64,000 nt of DNA from positions 248,001 through 312,000 of the forward strand of contig NZ_BMYT01000003.1 in the NCBI RefSeq assembly GCF_014652415.1, given 5' to 3'. Below, piece by piece: positions 25,876 through 36,162 of the stretch. A model generated the notes under the pieces. It did not search any database. It was not told the origin of the DNA and saw nothing but the letters and a program-made list of their open reading frames with translations. Within the stretch, counting starts at the first letter, position 1. The number at the start of each line of letters is the position of its first letter. The DNA comes from Affinundibacterium macrobrachii (lineage in GTDB: Bacteria > Pseudomonadota > Gammaproteobacteria > Burkholderiales > Burkholderiaceae_D). Both the position numbers and the translations under genes were made by a program.

Positions 25876-27354
25876 TTAATTCGCTTTGACCGAACTCGCA
25901 AAACCACCTAATAAGGCAGCTCGCTTTTGCGGCTTGGCGACTTCGTTATTCGCTTTATTCAAGACGGGCTTGGTCGTTGCAGCACTGGTGCTTGGTTCGT
26001 ACGGTTTTAAAAACCAAGGATCGACCTTCTCGCGCGGTGCTTGATATGTTCGTACCGGACGCTCAGTTACGCGATCATTTGCGCGATCAGTTGAGCGTGG
26101 GCTACGCTCTTGGCGATCAGAAAAACTTGATGATTTACGTTCAGAATGCAGAGAGGTAGCGATAAATCCAGCGAGTTGTAAGCGCACGATTTTTTGTTTA
26201 ATCAGTTTTTCGATGTCAACCAATAGGCGCTCATCTTTATCCGTGTGCAAAGAAATCGCATCGCCCTTCGCGCCAGCGCGACCAGTGCGACCAATTCGAT
26301 GGACATAGTCTTCTGCGTTATATGGCAAATCAAAATTAATCACGCACGGCATTTCAGAGATATCTAAGCCACGTGCAGCAACATCGGTAGCGACCAAAAT
26401 TTCTACCTCGCCACGTTTAAATGCTTCTAAGGCTGCCATCCGTTCTTGTTGCGATTTATCACCGTGAATCGCGGTCGCTTTAATACCTTGCTTAACCAAA
26501 TGCACTGCCACACGTGAGGCACCGATCTTGGTATTTGAAAATACGATCACTTGCTTCAATCCACGTTCGCGAATGATGAACGCAACCGCATCACGTTTTT
26601 CATCTTCCTCAACTTTGTATAACACTTGCGTCACGTTTTCTGAGGTGGCGTTGCTACGCGCTACTTCGATCGTCACCGGATTATTCAAAAAGCTGGCGGA
26701 TAGTTTTTTGATTTCTGGCGAGAAGGTCGCAGAGAACATCAAATTCTGACGCTGCTTGGGCAGCAAATTAATGATGCGTTGTAAGTCTGGCAGAAACCCC
26801 ATATCTAACATGCGATCGGCTTCATCCATAATCAAAATCTGAGTTTGCGATAAATTCACCGATTTTTGTGCCACATGATCTAACAAGCGACCAGGTGTCG
26901 CGATGACGATCTCTACGCCATTACGCAAAATGGCGGTTTGCGGTGCCATATCAACGCCACCAAATACGACCGTCGCACGTAAAGGCGTGTGACGCGAATA
27001 CGCCTTCACATTTTCTGCAACCTGATCAGCTAATTCGCGCGTCGGCGTTAAAATTAATGCGCGTACTGGATGACGCGCTGGCGAGGCACTGGTATTGGCG
27101 TGTGCCATCAACAACTGAATAATCGGCAGTGAGAATCCTGCCGTTTTTCCTGTACCGGTCTGCGCCGCCCCCATCACATCACGACCCTGCAAAACTACGG
27201 GAATTGCCTGCGCTTGAATTGGCGTTGGATGCACATAACCTTGATCGTTTAGCGCGCGCAGAATTTCTGGTGCTAGCCCAAAAGAATCAAATCGAAGAGT
27301 ATCAGCAGCCAATTCAGCTACTGTTGGAACAGAGGTTTCGGTCATGTTATGCAT
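25876..27354 (-). CDS. rhlE: DEAD-box RNA helicase, RhlE type
   Basis: ATP-dependent RNA helicase of 492 residues. Motifs in order: Q motif (TPIQAQAIP), AQTGTGKT, PTRELADQ, TPGRLLD, DEADRMLDMGF, SATFS, and in domain 2 IVFSNTK, VATDVAARGLD and HRIGRTGRAG. A basic, Arg/Ser/Thr-rich C-terminal tail (from about residue 405) probably contacts RNA. A strong GGGAGG lies 6 bases before the ATG at 27354, which fixes the start. It acts in RNA remodelling such as ribosome assembly or decay. Confidence 0.93.
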   Translation of the reverse strand: MHNMTETSVPTVAELAADTLRFDSFGLAPEILRALNDQGYVHPTPIQAQAIPVVLQGRDVMGAAQTGTGKTAGFSLPIIQLLMAHANTSASPARHPVRALILTPTRELADQVAENVKAYSRHTPLRATVVFGGVDMAPQTAILRNGVEIVIATPGRLLDHVAQKSVNLSQTQILIMDEADRMLDMGFLPDLQRIINLLPKQRQNLMFSATFSPEIKKLSASFLNNPVTIEVARSNATSENVTQVLYKVEEDEKRDAVAFIIRERGLKQVIVFSNTKIGASRVAVHLVKQGIKATAIHGDKSQQERMAALEAFKRGEVEILVATDVAARGLDISEMPCVINFDLPYNAEDYVHRIGRTGRAGAKGDAISLHTDKDERLLVDIEKLIKQKIVRLQLAGFIATSLHSERKSSSFSDRQERSPRSTDRANDRVTERPVRTYQAPREKVDPWFLKPYEPSTSAATTKPVLNKANNEVAKPQKRAALLGGFASSVKAN

Positions 27355-27619
27355 AGTGTGCCTCCCGTGGGTCTAACACTGCATCAAAGGAAGAAAATTG
27401 TGATGTTGCGTCAGCAAAGAGTAAGGCATGGAAGAAAATTTACAGCGCACATTATAACACCATGCCTGTGTAGAACTATTTTTCGATATTTTTGATAGAT
27501 GCTAGCAAAAACTCCTAGCTAAAAATATCACAAAACAAATTCAAAACTTTCTACATAACAGAGTAGACCAAAGACGATAGATCGCTCCCATAAATAATCA
27601 CTACATCGTCACGGCACAG

Positions 27620-28780
27620 TTAAGGAATAGATTCCCGCTCCAAGGTGTAACGTGCGACACGATCTTCTAATACCGTAACACCAATCCCCGGCCCTTCAGG
27701 TAAAGCAATAAAACCATCGTCTGCTAACACCACAGCTTGATCAACGATGTCTTCGCTAAAGTAACGTGCGGTTTCTGATGTGTCGCCCGGCAAAGTAAAT
27801 CCGCTGGCAGTTTGCAATTGCAAATTGAATGCCCTACCGATCCCGGTCTCATCCATGCCACCCGACCAAACGTCAACGCCAGCGTGCTGGCACAACGCTG
27901 CGATTCTGAGCGATTCGATCATGCCGCCCACTCTACCTTGCTTAATATTGATTACACCGCAGGCCTTTAAGGCAAGCGCTGAGCGTGCATCATCGAGATC
28001 ATGAATTGATTCATCCAAACATAAAGGCGTGGCTAAGCCCGCTTGCAATACCGCGTGCTGAACAATATCGCTGTAGGACAAGGGTTGCTCTACCATGGTC
28101 AAATTGAATGCATCTAGCTCTCGCAATATAGGTGCATGCTCCAATCGATAATCTCCATTGGCATCTGCCATCAAGCACAAATCAGGAAAAGCCTCGCGCA
28201 CAGCGCGCACCCAAGCGACATCTTTACCCTGCATGATCTTCAATTTGACACGATGATAGGGGCGACGCATAGCATCAGCTACAGCATCGAGCAAAGCCGG
28301 AATCGATTCTTGAATCCCTAGACTAATACCAGACTGAATCCGACGCGCCGATAATCCCAACAAAGCATGCAATGGGCGATTCTGTTGACGTGCGATCAAA
28401 TCGAGCAATGCATTTTCCACCATCGCCTTCGCCATGCCGTGACCACGCACCGGACTCCAGCTTGCTAGTAACTCACCGATCGTAAGGCCCGGCTTCAATT
28501 GCGGCAATAAAAATTCTTTAAAAATGTGGCGCACGGTTTGCGTGGTTTCACTGGCATAAAAAGGGTCAGGATCGGCAACACATTCTCCCCATCCCACTAC
28601 GCCATCCGACTCAAGCCGTAATAACAAGGCCTCTTTCACTGCCCAAGTATGCACACTGGTGGCAAATGGCTTTACAAATGGCAAGCGCACCACAATCAAA
28701 TCGATTTTGTGCAAGACAGGAATGCGTGCATCAACCGCGGGCGACAGCGGTACTGCACAATGCAAAAATTGTTGGTCCAT
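27620..28780 (-). CDS. Enolase-superfamily N-succinylamino acid racemase / o-succinylbenzoate synthase-like
   Basis: MLE-subgroup enolase enzyme of 386 residues. The catalytic set is complete: KLK (Lys179, Lys181), metal ligands Asp206 (MADANG), Glu231 (VEQP) and Asp256 (LDES), and Lys280 in NIKQGRVGG; the C-terminal WSGGMDETGIGRA and TLPGDTSET are typical of NSAR/OSBS enzymes. No menaquinone genes are near, so a racemase acting on N-succinyl amino acids is more likely than OSBS. With an arginine N-succinyltransferase and two deacylase-type genes close by, N-succinyl-arginine is a candidate substrate (inference). It follows the YfcC-type transporter by 12 bases on the same strand. Dipeptide epimerase is an alternative. 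Confidence 0.78.
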   Translation of the reverse strand: MDQQFLHCAVPLSPAVDARIPVLHKIDLIVVRLPFVKPFATSVHTWAVKEALLLRLESDGVVGWGECVADPDPFYASETTQTVRHIFKEFLLPQLKPGLTIGELLASWSPVRGHGMAKAMVENALLDLIARQQNRPLHALLGLSARRIQSGISLGIQESIPALLDAVADAMRRPYHRVKLKIMQGKDVAWVRAVREAFPDLCLMADANGDYRLEHAPILRELDAFNLTMVEQPLSYSDIVQHAVLQAGLATPLCLDESIHDLDDARSALALKACGVINIKQGRVGGMIESLRIAALCQHAGVDVWSGGMDETGIGRAFNLQLQTASGFTLPGDTSETARYFSEDIVDQAVVLADDGFIALPEGPGIGVTVLEDRVARYTLERESIP

Positions 28781-28791
28781 ACTTCAATTCC

Positions 28792-30210
28792 TCAAGAATA
28801 GCCAATCGCTACCGCAATCGCGACCATCGCCATCGACATCGCCAAGATCAGCAATTGAAAGCGCCAAATAATGCCAAACCAACGCGTCCAAGGCACACCC
28901 GCAACACCTAAAGATGCCATTAAAATTGCACCCGTTGGCACACTCATATTTGCCATCGCATTACCGAGTTGATAAGCCAACACAGCTGTCTGCCGCGTCA
29001 CACCAACTAAGTCAGATAATCCAGACATCAAAGGCATATTAATCGCCGCTTGCGCACTGCCAGAATGAATCACAAAAGTAAACATTGTTTGTACCGCCAA
29101 CATCCCTTGCGCCGCCATCTGTGCCGGCCAAGTTTCTAGCATCGTCCCCATACTATGTAAGAAGGTATTCAAAACTGAAGGAGCATGTGGGTTCGCACCG
29201 CCCAATAAATACTCTATCCCTTTCGCCAATGAAATCACTAAAACCGCCGACATCAATTGCTGCGCACCGGCGACAAATGATTCTGCTGCCGCATCGGCCG
29301 TAAGACGCTTGCTCAATATCGCAACGATGGCTGAAAATACACATAGCGTAAAAAATTGCGTGGCAATTTCTGGAATAAAATAACCTGCGGTGACCACACC
29401 CCAAACGATCCAAACAATGGTTGCGACAATTCCCAACAAGATCACTCGATCAGCGAGTGCGAGTGGTGGTGCATCGACAGGAATCACAATCTTGCCATCT
29501 TCACCGAGATCAGCGGCGGTGCGATGGCGCTGCGCATACCAGAGCGTAAATACAATACCGGTACTCACAAAAACCAGAAACATCACAATACGCAAAGGCG
29601 CTCCGGACAACAGTGGGACATTGGCAATCCCTTGCGCTAAAGCGACCCCAAAAGGATTCATCCACGAGGTGCCAAACCCAATTTGACTAGCAACATAAGT
29701 GATCATGACACCGACTTCAGGTGGATAACCTAAATGCAAAATCAAGGGCAATAACAATGCAAGAAAGGCGATAGTCTCTTCGCCCATACCAAATACCGCT
29801 CCGCCAGTAGCGAATGCAGCGAATAAAGAACCCAACAACAAACGTGGATGATGCCCAGTGATGGCAATCAAACGTAACAAACCACGGTCAACTGCACCCG
29901 TCGCATTGATCACACCAAAGGCACCACCAACCAACAAAATAAATGCAATCACACCAATCGCAGAACCACTGCGGCTACCCGAGGTCATGCCTTCAAATGG
30001 CGCATTCAAAAAACCAATTTCTTTGCCTGTACCGAACACAGCAATACTGATGTTGTGCTCTGCGACGCGATAAGAGTCTAAAGATATTGGCATCCCTTTT
30101 TCAAAATAACCTGCTGGAACCCAAGGAACGACTAGCGCCATAATCAGCGCGCCGAACAGTAAGATGATGAGTGTGTTTGGAACTTTGAATGTACTTCGCT
30201 TATTACTCAT
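28792..30210 (-). CDS. YfcC-family basic amino acid / peptide permease
   Basis: Inner-membrane transporter of 472 residues with about twelve hydrophobic helices, of the YfcC/ArcD-like (DcuC-related) family. Recognisable segments are the N-terminal VPNTLIILLFGALIMALVVPW, the loop GMGEETIAFLALLLPLI and SQIGFGTSWMNPFGVALAQ, and a C-terminal repeat with PTGAILMASLGVAGVPW. Members move arginine/ornithine or related compounds. The gene lies between the TonB-dependent receptor and the NSAR-like gene on one strand, so it is the likely inner-membrane step for whatever the receptor brings in. Confidence 0.78.
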   Translation of the reverse strand: MSNKRSTFKVPNTLIILLFGALIMALVVPWVPAGYFEKGMPISLDSYRVAEHNISIAVFGTGKEIGFLNAPFEGMTSGSRSGSAIGVIAFILLVGGAFGVINATGAVDRGLLRLIAITGHHPRLLLGSLFAAFATGGAVFGMGEETIAFLALLLPLILHLGYPPEVGVMITYVASQIGFGTSWMNPFGVALAQGIANVPLLSGAPLRIVMFLVFVSTGIVFTLWYAQRHRTAADLGEDGKIVIPVDAPPLALADRVILLGIVATIVWIVWGVVTAGYFIPEIATQFFTLCVFSAIVAILSKRLTADAAAESFVAGAQQLMSAVLVISLAKGIEYLLGGANPHAPSVLNTFLHSMGTMLETWPAQMAAQGMLAVQTMFTFVIHSGSAQAAINMPLMSGLSDLVGVTRQTAVLAYQLGNAMANMSVPTGAILMASLGVAGVPWTRWFGIIWRFQLLILAMSMAMVAIAVAIGYS

Positions 30211-30267
30211 GCGTTTAGCTCCTGCTAATAATTCTGATTGCTGTGATCTACTACTTTTCCCTCGTAT

Positions 30268-30291
30268 AAAAAAGCCCCACCTGAGTGGGGC
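30268..30291 (-). terminator. Intrinsic terminator after the TonB-dependent receptor gene
   Basis: A 7-bp GC-rich stem GCCCCAC / GTGGGGC with loop CTGA, followed on the minus strand by TTTTTT. It sits between the receptor gene and the transporter gene downstream, so those may be separate or partly coupled units. Confidence 0.8.
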
Positions 30292-30316
30292 GTCAAGAAC
30301 AGGAGGGTGCTACGAT

Positions 30317-33073
30317 TTACTTGAATTTGTACTGCAAATTCACAAAGATAGAACGTCCACGTGGATCACCATAAGTCGGGTCCCAAGTCACTTGGAAATA
30401 ACGTGACTGGTTGGTAAATGGTGGAGGTGTATCTAATAAATTGATAACGCCAGCACGCAATTTCAGATTTTTAGTGAACGCATAACTACCGGTTAAATCC
30501 CATAAGGAATACGCTTCGACATCGCGATCATTCCAACCTGGGTCAGCCAAGCCCGGAATATTTTGATCACGATAACTTGCGAAATACGTGTGACCCAAAG
30601 TCAAATTGAGTTGTTCATATGCCCAATCAAAATTGAGCTTATGACGCCAACGCTGCACTGCCTTATCATCACGGAACACACCGAGGCCGTTCGTCAGTGG
30701 CGAACTTGGATCAGATTGGAACTTATATTCGGTCAAATAAGTTGCACCAAGATTCGCGCTGAAGCGACCAATCGACGTAGCATCGCCGCGCCAGTTGAGG
30801 GCTAAATCAAAGCCGGAAGTATTCAGCTTGCCACGGTTCTCTTTCTTAAACTGCAAATAGGAAACCGCGCCATCGGAATCACGCACGACGATATTTGGAT
30901 TATTGTAGTAGACCGGATTATCAAACACAGTCTGCTCACCAATTTCCGAAATAATGTCAGTCTTACGAATCATCCAGTAATCAATACTACCGTTCCAGTT
31001 TTGGTTTGGTTCTAACACCAAACCGATCGAGAATTGTTTCGATTTCTCTGGTTTGAGTAAAGGATTTGCGTAGCGATCAAGATCAAACTGTGCAATCTCA
31101 CCTGACACCGGATCTTTGACGAAGCTTGCAATCGTGCCGGAACGAACTGGTAAGAACATTTCAGAAATCGACGGCGCACGGAAACCCGTACCAAAAGAAG
31201 CACGCCCTAACATTGCTTTACTTGGACGATAGCTCAACGCAATCTTAGGATTGGTCGTATCAAGATTCGGTGTAGTCAGTGCAGATCGTGGATCTTTCAC
31301 ACCTTTATAACGATCATAACGTAAGGCAAATTGTCCTTCCCATTCTTTGGTGAAAGGCGCACTAACTTCTGCATAAATGCCAGCAATATCGCGTTGATTT
31401 GAAGAGTCTTCCAACAACTCGTCCGAACTGGATCGATCACCTTGTACATCATTCGTCTTCAGTGCTGCAGTAGAAGAGAACTCTGTCTTTTCACGACGCA
31501 ATTCCGCACCAACCGCGAGCATCGCATCGCCACCTGCCATAGACATCAAAGAGCGCGTCAATTTACCATCAACGCTATCGCTGGTACCTTTAGAGATACG
31601 CGCAGCGCCAGAAATCTTGATGGAATTCATAAACTTCTTACCAGAATCATCGGTAGCTGCAACGAATGGGTTATACAAACCTTTTGCAATACCATCGAGT
31701 AATTTAGTGCGCGAGACCCAGCCGTCGATATCCAAATCAGTCGCTTCATTGACACTATGGTTGTAGGCGGTATCGTAATCCCAAGCACCGATACGTCCAT
31801 TGGCACCTAAGACAATACGTGAACTCTCACTGGTCACCTCGGTGGTGCGTCGACCAGCATCAGTTAAACGGAAACGGAAATTCACAGGTGTCGTGATACC
31901 CGTTTTCGTTTGCAAATCTTTTGGTAAAAAGATGCCCGTGGTAGTGCCATTAATACTGCCAGAGGTGGCAGGCGATGCTGCGTACGCAGTGACTGCTTTA
32001 CTCTTCAATGCTTCGAAGAAAACTTGATGTTCATCAGATACCAAGAAAGTGGCACGACCGATAAAACTTTGTTTTTCTCCCTTAGGATAGACTTCAGAAT
32101 CACCCATGTAATTGAATGAACAGCCCTCAGTACCACCAGGCCCCAAAGGACGCACGACGTTTGGACTACCATTCACGCAGGCTGCCTTACCAAAACTCAC
32201 GCGACGACCTGGAGAAGGTAACCACTTACCGCCTGGACCTGAGCCAAACAAGTAAGAAGAATTATTCAAAGTCGCCAGTTGCGCCGCAGTCAAATCCACG
32301 TTGGCGGGGAAGGAAGTGCTCGACAACTGTGGAGATAAGCGATCTGGCAAACTGTATTCCTGCATAAACTTGCGATCAGAACTAGCGAGTCGCTCCATAC
32401 GTTGCACATCTATCGCACCAAATACATTGAATCGGTCTTTGCCTAGATCACCAAAACCACCAGAAATAGACGCAGTTTTTTTACTACCACCACCTTCGGC
32501 AGTATCTAAGGCATAGACGTTAACATCAGCACCTTGATAATCTTTACGGGTAATGAAATTAATCACACCGCCCATCGCATCTGTACCATAGATAGCAGAT
32601 GCTCCATCCTTCAAGACCTCAACACGTTGAATTGCGCCAGCAGGAATGCTATTGAGATCCACACCAGAGCTATCACCTGGACTCGCAAAATTGGCGAGTC
32701 GGCGACCATTCAACAAGACCAAGGTACTAGAAACACCAAGGCCACGAAGATTGGCACCATTAAAACCACGCTGCCCACCCATCACGTCACTAACACTGGT
32801 GCCGTCAGTCAGACCACCCACATTCGCCGATATTTTTTGCAATAATTCAGCGGCAGTCGTTACGCCGGTCTTATCAATATCTTCACGCTTAATGGTTTCA
32901 ATTGCCAATGCAGTTTCACCTTCAATGCGTTTAATACTCGAACCTGTCACTTCAACGCGCTGCAAAGTTTGCGCAGTAACATTCAAACTTAAAACGCTCA
33001 GTGCAAGTAACACTGCATGGGTGCATCGGGAGCGGCGAAATAGCATCGCTGCGGGCTGGCTAGCTGGTTTCAT
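30317..33073 (-). CDS. TonB-dependent outer-membrane receptor
   Basis: About 918 residues from the ATG at 33073. A cleavable signal peptide (CTHAVLLALSVLSLNVTAQ) is followed by a TonB-box-like VEVTG, a plug domain (TTAAELLQKISANVGG, LRGLGVSSTLVLLNGRRLA, IQRVEVLKDGASAIYGTDA, GGVINFITRK) and a 22-strand barrel ending with an aromatic-type strand RSIFVNLQYKFK. It should import a substrate too large or scarce for porins. It is divergent from the secreted cyanophycinase and upstream of the YfcC transporter, so arginine-rich peptides or cyanophycin fragments are a reasonable guess, not shown. Confidence 0.9.
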   Translation of the reverse strand: MKPASQPAAMLFRRSRCTHAVLLALSVLSLNVTAQTLQRVEVTGSSIKRIEGETALAIETIKREDIDKTGVTTAAELLQKISANVGGLTDGTSVSDVMGGQRGFNGANLRGLGVSSTLVLLNGRRLANFASPGDSSGVDLNSIPAGAIQRVEVLKDGASAIYGTDAMGGVINFITRKDYQGADVNVYALDTAEGGGSKKTASISGGFGDLGKDRFNVFGAIDVQRMERLASSDRKFMQEYSLPDRLSPQLSSTSFPANVDLTAAQLATLNNSSYLFGSGPGGKWLPSPGRRVSFGKAACVNGSPNVVRPLGPGGTEGCSFNYMGDSEVYPKGEKQSFIGRATFLVSDEHQVFFEALKSKAVTAYAASPATSGSINGTTTGIFLPKDLQTKTGITTPVNFRFRLTDAGRRTTEVTSESSRIVLGANGRIGAWDYDTAYNHSVNEATDLDIDGWVSRTKLLDGIAKGLYNPFVAATDDSGKKFMNSIKISGAARISKGTSDSVDGKLTRSLMSMAGGDAMLAVGAELRREKTEFSSTAALKTNDVQGDRSSSDELLEDSSNQRDIAGIYAEVSAPFTKEWEGQFALRYDRYKGVKDPRSALTTPNLDTTNPKIALSYRPSKAMLGRASFGTGFRAPSISEMFLPVRSGTIASFVKDPVSGEIAQFDLDRYANPLLKPEKSKQFSIGLVLEPNQNWNGSIDYWMIRKTDIISEIGEQTVFDNPVYYNNPNIVVRDSDGAVSYLQFKKENRGKLNTSGFDLALNWRGDATSIGRFSANLGATYLTEYKFQSDPSSPLTNGLGVFRDDKAVQRWRHKLNFDWAYEQLNLTLGHTYFASYRDQNIPGLADPGWNDRDVEAYSLWDLTGSYAFTKNLKLRAGVINLLDTPPPFTNQSRYFQVTWDPTYGDPRGRSIFVNLQYKFK

Positions 33074-33563
33074 GCGATAAGTCCTCAAAAATGGGTGTAT
33101 CAATCTCAAACACAAATTTATATTCAAACTATTTTTCTAACTTCTTTTGACTTTGTTTTTAAACATATTTTCAAACGTATTTTTCAAACGCATCTTTCAA
33201 ACGAATTCTTAATACGTATTTAAAAAGCATTTAAAAACTTAGATTCAATCACCAGCACTGCATTTGCCTACTCTTACCTACTCTTGTGTGCGTTTATATG
33301 CGTTCGTGTGCTTTGGCGTATTTTTTTGTAACGATTTGAGTGTATGCACAGTTCATCATCTTGAACCACCTCATATTAACTTGAGTCGCTCTGTGAGAAG
33401 CTGGTGTCGCATTCATGCAATGTTGTTCCCATTAAAGTGTTGCAAACTTCCGACAGTGCGACATGCATTTACGAATGTGCGCAAACTTTTAACTGACATG
33501 ATCTGAACGCAGCGAATCAATGGCAACATCCGTTCCATGAGACTTTAGCGAAAGGGATATTTT
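33074..33563. other. Divergent intergenic region between receptor and cyanophycinase genes
   Basis: About 490 bases without a supported gene. It contains three degenerate repeats around TTTTCAAACGnAT (33170-33213), a short CCTACTCTTA duplication near 33270, and an AAAGGGA ribosome site before the TTG start at 33564. It probably holds the promoters and operator of both divergent units, perhaps for the GlxA-type regulator encoded at 37406. Confidence 0.5.
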
Positions 33564-34832
33564 TTGAAATCCATATTCATACTGACGCTGCTTGCAGCAA
33601 ATTTGGCAATCAATTTTGCACACGCTGACGGTAAGGCTACAAAAACGTCATTTCAACCAATACCCGGAATCGTCGTGCCCATGGGTGGTGCAGTACGTGG
33701 TGACAACGATGAATTGCGACAACGCTTGGTTGATCTCGCTGGTGGTAAAGGAGCGAAATTTGTCGTCATTCCAACCTCTTCCGGCAATCCAGTTGCGACT
33801 GGTGAAAATGCTGCACATGAACTCAGACGTCGTGGCGCACAAGTCGAGCTACTCAAAATCGCACCACAATGGCCAGGAGAAAATCTTGAATCAGCCCGTC
33901 GCGCTGCAGCTGATCCAGACAATGTGGCAAAAATTCGCGCAGCGAATGCGGTGTACTTTACTGGCGGAGCGCAAGAACGTTATGCCGACGTACTCAACCC
34001 AAATGGTGTCGCCTCACCTGTGTTGCAAGCAGTAAGAGAATTGCAAGCGCGCGGCGGCGTAGTCGTCGGAACAAGCGCTGGCGCAGCGATCATGAGCCAA
34101 GTCATGTTTCGCGATGCGCTCAATCCATTATTAGTGATGAAAGGATTGCTAAGAGACGGCAAAGAAATTGAACGCGGATTAGGATTTGCGGGCGAAGAAA
34201 TCTTCATTGATCAACACTTTCTCAAACGCGGAAGAATAGGACGTTTACTCGCTGCCATGCTCGCCAAAGGTTACAAAGTTGGTTTGGGTATCGATGAAAA
34301 TACAGCCGCAATTATTCGTGGCAATGACGTAGAAATTGTCGGTGCCACAGGTGCTTTATTGATCGATCTACGCGATGCAACAGTACAAGCTGGTCCAATC
34401 AATGTGAGCAATATCCGCATCTCGTATTTGGATAATGGCGACCACTATGATTTGGCCAACGCACAAATCAAAGTTTTTCCAGCCAAATTAGCGAAAGGTG
34501 AACTGAAATTTCGACAAGCGGGATTTGTTCCTGAACTCGAAAATCCACGCCTTGATTTCCCTGATATCTTGGGAGAAAACGCGATTCAACGCGCCTTATC
34601 GCAACTCGTCGATGGCAATCGTGAACACGTGGTTGGTTTCGCCTTTAGCCTGATTACAGCCAAGGATGATCCCGCCCCCAATTTAGGTTTTGAGTTTGTC
34701 TTACGTCGCGATGAACACACGCGCGCTTGGGAGAGTACGGGTATTGACGGTAAAGATTACTCCGTATTTAATGCGCGACTCGATGTGCGACCAATCCGTA
34801 TGACAACGCCGCTCTATCAATCATGGAAATGA
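33564..34832 (+). CDS. cphB: Secreted cyanophycinase
   Basis: Serine peptidase of family S51 that cuts the cyanophycin backbone to beta-Asp-Arg dipeptides; 422 residues. A signal peptide (FILTLLAANLAINFAHA) indicates export, as in CphE-type extracellular enzymes. Motifs: VVPMGGAVRGDN, VIPTSSGNP, YFTGGAQERY, the nucleophile elbow GTSAGAAIMSQ (Ser171), DQHFLKRGRIGRL and GIDENTAA. A ~130-residue C-terminal extension follows the core. The start is a TTG at 33564, supported by AAAGGGA upstream and by the intact signal peptide. No cyanophycin synthetase gene is in the window, consistent with use of external polymer. Confidence 0.88.
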   Translation: MKSIFILTLLAANLAINFAHADGKATKTSFQPIPGIVVPMGGAVRGDNDELRQRLVDLAGGKGAKFVVIPTSSGNPVATGENAAHELRRRGAQVELLKIAPQWPGENLESARRAAADPDNVAKIRAANAVYFTGGAQERYADVLNPNGVASPVLQAVRELQARGGVVVGTSAGAAIMSQVMFRDALNPLLVMKGLLRDGKEIERGLGFAGEEIFIDQHFLKRGRIGRLLAAMLAKGYKVGLGIDENTAAIIRGNDVEIVGATGALLIDLRDATVQAGPINVSNIRISYLDNGDHYDLANAQIKVFPAKLAKGELKFRQAGFVPELENPRLDFPDILGENAIQRALSQLVDGNREHVVGFAFSLITAKDDPAPNLGFEFVLRRDEHTRAWESTGIDGKDYSVFNARLDVRPIRMTTPLYQSWK

Positions 34833-36154
34833 CTATGTATCCATTGCGACATCTTGCGCCTATCCTACTTTCGAGTGCACTACTTGTACCAAGTATCAAC
34901 TTGCAGGCACAGCAACGTTCCTTCGAACATGCCAGCTTAGACGCCGCCGCTGCACGTGTCTTACCGGAGGTGATTCATTGGCGACGCGATTTACATGCGC
35001 ATCCAGAACTCGCGTTTCAAGAACATCGCACCGCTGCTCTAGTCGCCGCTGAACTAACACGCATGGGCTACGAAGTGAGTCGTGGCATCGCCGGTACTGG
35101 TGTGATTGGATTACTCAAAACGGGGCGACCAGGTCCCGTCGTTGCCTTGCGTGCCGACATGGATGGATTGCCAGTCAGCGAAGAAACCGGTTTAGCCTTT
35201 GCATCGAAACAGCGTGTGAAGCAAGGCAATACCGAAGTGGCTCTCATGCATGCCTGTGGTCACGACATGCACGTCGCCATGTTGCTAGGTGCCGCTCGAG
35301 TTCTCTCTGACATACGCGGACAACTTTCTGGCACGATAAAACTAGTGTTCCAACCAGCTGAGGAAGGTGTCCCAAATGCGCCAAATGGCGCAGAGCGTAT
35401 GGTGAAAGCGGGTGTCTTAGAAAACCCAAAAGTAGACGCGATGTTTGGCTTACACGTGGGTATCACACCAGAGCCAACTGGAACGCTCTCATTGCGTGCA
35501 CGTGGCTTGATGGCGGGTAGCGATACATTTGACATCGTGGTTAAAGGTCGTCAAACACATGGAGCGTTACCATGGAACGGGGTTGATCCAGTGGTGGTAG
35601 CGTCGCAAATTGTCTTGGGTCTGCAATCAATCGTCAGTAGACAAACCAATCTTACTGTCGCACCAGCGGTGATTACGGTTGGTACGATACAAGGCGGTCA
35701 AAGAGCAAACATCGTACCTAGCGAAGTCAAAATGAGTGGCACCATTCGCACCTTTGATCCACGCATGCGAGAACAAATTCTGGCACAAGTAAAACGTACC
35801 GCAGAAAACCTCGCTCTCGCTTCTGGTGCCAGCGCCGAAGTCAGTATTGATGCAGGCTATCCGGTGACTTGGAATGATCCCGCGCTAATCGCTAAAATGC
35901 TGCCTAGTCTGCGTCGCGTGGTTGGCACTGCATTGCTATCCGATATTCCTCCAACGACAACCTCAGAAGATTTTTCATTTTACGGACAACGTGTTCCCAC
36001 TATGCTGTTTTTTCTAGGAGTCAATCCACCAGAGAAAGCAGTGATAGACTGGGCCCCCAATCATTCACCTCGCTTCAATCCGGATGAAGCTGCCTTGCTG
36101 ACTGGCGTGCGTACTCTCGCTAGCTTAGCTGCTGATTATTTAACTGGGAACTGA
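34829..36154 (+). CDS. Exported M20D amidohydrolase (hippurate-hydrolase-like)
   Basis: Metal-dependent amidohydrolase/peptidase of about 441 residues with an N-terminal signal sequence (LAPILLSSALLVPSINLQA), so likely periplasmic. The M20D motifs are present: WRRDLHAHPELAFQEHRT, ADMDGLPVSEETGL, HACGHDMH (about 143-150) and FQPAEEG (metal ligands), with a dimerisation domain between. Its ATG overlaps the cyanophycinase stop as ATGA, so the two are coupled. It may hydrolyse dipeptides or N-acyl amino acids released from the polymer. M20 enzymes also serve as L-desuccinylases in NSAR pathways, but a periplasmic place argues against direct use of succinyl products made in the cytoplasm. Confidence 0.85.
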   Translation: MTMYPLRHLAPILLSSALLVPSINLQAQQRSFEHASLDAAAARVLPEVIHWRRDLHAHPELAFQEHRTAALVAAELTRMGYEVSRGIAGTGVIGLLKTGRPGPVVALRADMDGLPVSEETGLAFASKQRVKQGNTEVALMHACGHDMHVAMLLGAARVLSDIRGQLSGTIKLVFQPAEEGVPNAPNGAERMVKAGVLENPKVDAMFGLHVGITPEPTGTLSLRARGLMAGSDTFDIVVKGRQTHGALPWNGVDPVVVASQIVLGLQSIVSRQTNLTVAPAVITVGTIQGGQRANIVPSEVKMSGTIRTFDPRMREQILAQVKRTAENLALASGASAEVSIDAGYPVTWNDPALIAKMLPSLRRVVGTALLSDIPPTTTSEDFSFYGQRVPTMLFFLGVNPPEKAVIDWAPNHSPRFNPDEAALLTGVRTLASLAADYLTGN

Positions 36155-36162
36155 AAACGCTC

